Shown here: piece after piece, positions 62,940 through 64,000 of the stretch
Layout of the letters: every line of letters begins with the position of its first letter
How positions within the stretch are numbered: the stretch's first letter is position 1
NCBI RefSeq assembly: GCF_014639795.1
Contig: NZ_BMGC01000007.1
Coordinates: 93,110 to 157,109 of the forward strand
Direction: 5' to 3'
DNA: 64,000 nt
Source: Gordonia jinhuaensis
GTDB taxonomy: Bacteria > Actinomycetota > Actinomycetes > Mycobacteriales > Mycobacteriaceae
Translations under genes and position numbers: made by a program
The notes under the pieces: generated by a model
Database searches by the model: none
What the model was told of the DNA's origin: nothing
Seen by the model: only the letters and a program-made list of their open reading frames with translations

Positions 62940-63821
62940 TCAGCTGGCGCGGGTCTCGGTGCGGACGATCTCCACCGGGCATTGCGCCTTGTGCAGCACC
63001 GACTGGCTGGTGGAGCCGAGCAGCATGCCGGCGAAGCCACCGCGACCGCGGCTGCCCATCACGATCAGCTGCGCGTCGTTGTCGGCTGCGACGTCGAGTA
63101 GTCGCTGCGCGGGTCCGTCGGCGACGATCACCCGTTCGACCTCGACATCGGGGTAGTCCGCCGAGAACCCGGCCAACCGTTCCGACAATGCCTCGTACGC
63201 GTCGTCGGACAGTCGCTGCAGCTCGGCCTCGTCGAGCCCGTAGCCGTAGAGCGCATCAGCGGCGAGGTCGGTGTAGGTGTGTACGGCGAACAGTTTTGCC
63301 TTGCGGAACGAGGCCTCCTTGAACGCCTCGGCAACTGCCGGCGCGCTGACCTCCGAGCCGTCGATGCCGACGACCACGGCGCCGTCGCCACCGGGCTTGC
63401 CGACCACCACCACCGGACACTTGGCGTGTGCGGCCACGTTGACGCTCACCGATCCCAGGAACAGCCCCTTCACGCCGCCCAGACCGCGGCTGCCGACCAC
63501 GAGCTTGTACGCGTCCTCCGACAGATCGCGCAACACCAGCGCCGGCTTGCCCTCGAAGATCTTCGTCTCGATCGAGATGCCCGGTGCGACCGACTTCGCG
63601 GTCTCCACCGCATCGGTCACGACCTTCTGCGCGTCGTCGCGGATCGCGTCGACCACGTCCTGCGGGATCACCAGCCCCGGAGCATAACCACTGGTCTCGG
63701 TCTGGAACGTGGTGACGATCCGAAGCGGACGGTCCTCGAGTTCAGCGGAATGAGCAGCCCACTTGATCGCTTCAGTGGCTGCGCTTGAGCCGTCGGCGCC
63801 CACCACGAACGCATTGCTCAT
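62940..63821 (-). CDS. Universal stress protein, tandem UspA domains
   Basis: A 293-residue protein with two UspA domains. Each has a nucleotide-binding loop: VVGSRGLGGVKGLFLGSVSVNVAAHA (about 120-140) and VMGSRGRGGFAGMLLGSTSQSVLHKA (about 257-280). Proteins of this type are abundant under hypoxia or dormancy in mycobacteria (DosR regulon). ATG ATG occurs at 63824 and 63821; the AAAGG site is four or seven bases away, so the second is preferred. Confidence 0.9.
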   Translation of the reverse strand: MSNAFVVGADGSSAATEAIKWAAHSAELEDRPLRIVTTFQTETSGYAPGLVIPQDVVDAIRDDAQKVVTDAVETAKSVAPGISIETKIFEGKPALVLRDLSEDAYKLVVGSRGLGGVKGLFLGSVSVNVAAHAKCPVVVVGKPGGDGAVVVGIDGSEVSAPAVAEAFKEASFRKAKLFAVHTYTDLAADALYGYGLDEAELQRLSDDAYEALSERLAGFSADYPDVEVERVIVADGPAQRLLDVAADNDAQLIVMGSRGRGGFAGMLLGSTSQSVLHKAQCPVEIVRTETRAS

Positions 63822-63967
63822 CATCGAACCTTTCGTCGTGAGCCCAACTCCCAGGCTCTTCTCCCTCATTGTCATGCAGTTGACCGGTCAGATCAATGGG
63901 GCTGGTGCACGAGTAGGTGACATCTGATCTGGCTTGCCCTGCCGGGCGGCCTGGAAGGATGCCAGCT

Positions 63968-64000
63968 GTGCCCAAGCCCTATCCCCAGGAGTTCCGCGAC
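63968..64000 (+). mobile_element. Start of an IS3-type transposase OrfA (truncated by window edge)
   Basis: The last 33 bases read VPKPYPQEFRD from a GTG, the usual N-terminus of IS3-family OrfA proteins (MPKPYP-EFR). The element's left end must lie between 63822 and 63967, where TGACATCTGATCTGG at about 63918 is a possible terminal repeat start; it cannot be confirmed without the right end. Confidence 0.55.

Overview
The window is high-GC actinobacterial DNA, most likely from a mycolic-acid-forming member of the Mycobacteriales (Gordonia or Williamsia type; genus is inference). The evidence is a split copy of the glmU-prs-rplY-pth and ispE-rsmA-rpfB-tatD/metG-pabB-rsmI-pmt-arcA neighbourhood known from Mycobacterium tuberculosis, an RpfB, F420-type luciferase-like enzymes and many GTG/TTG or leaderless starts. 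No rRNA, tRNA or CRISPR array was seen.

Layout. 0-4.3 kb: end of glmU, prs, an ArsC-like protein, two limonene-epoxide-hydrolase-like proteins, rplY, pth. 4.3-11.3 kb: a KASIII-like enzyme, prfC, a 3-hydroxyisobutyryl-CoA hydrolase-like protein, an ABC-F ATPase, a GNAT remnant and an O-methyltransferase. 11.4-26.5 kb: a catabolic locus for methylated or quaternary amines. It holds a reductase, a DmmA-like protein and a haem-dependent oxidative N-demethylase (HODM) in one operon; a Rieske oxygenase with the E-x2-H-x4-H centre of betaine/carnitine oxygenases; a complete Pot-type ABC importer; a class III aminotransferase; an ADP-forming acyl-CoA synthetase; an acyl-CoA dehydrogenase; a cupin; and two TetR regulators. 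A nearly identical 20-bp site lies in the two control regions flanking the second TetR unit, which suggests one regulon. 26.5-28.5 kb: AraC regulator with a divergent MFS exporter.

28.6-42.6 kb: conserved core genes, interrupted by a TIGR03557-type F420 enzyme between ispE and rsmA. 43.6-53.5 kb: a LysR-centred catabolic regulon. The NCS1 permease, GMC oxidoreductase, RidA, DUF1028 and M20 amidohydrolase genes form one operon in which every junction is a 4-bp overlap. An aldehyde dehydrogenase and a YtcJ-type amidohydrolase are divergent from the LysR gene. Both control regions carry the same ATC-N9-GATGCA element. The GMC gene contains two coding tandem repeats.

53.6-53.9 kb: an intergenic repeat array. 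53.9-62.8 kb: a MocR regulator and a pyrimidine/hydantoin-type operon (beta-ureidopropionase, dihydropyrimidinase, an F420-type luciferase-like oxidoreductase, and a THI5-like ABC importer). No dihydropyrimidine dehydrogenase is visible, so the F420-type enzyme is a candidate for the missing reduction. The window ends with a tandem universal stress protein and the first codons of an IS3-type transposase.

All assignments come from reading motifs, gene order and lengths by eye; no database search was possible.
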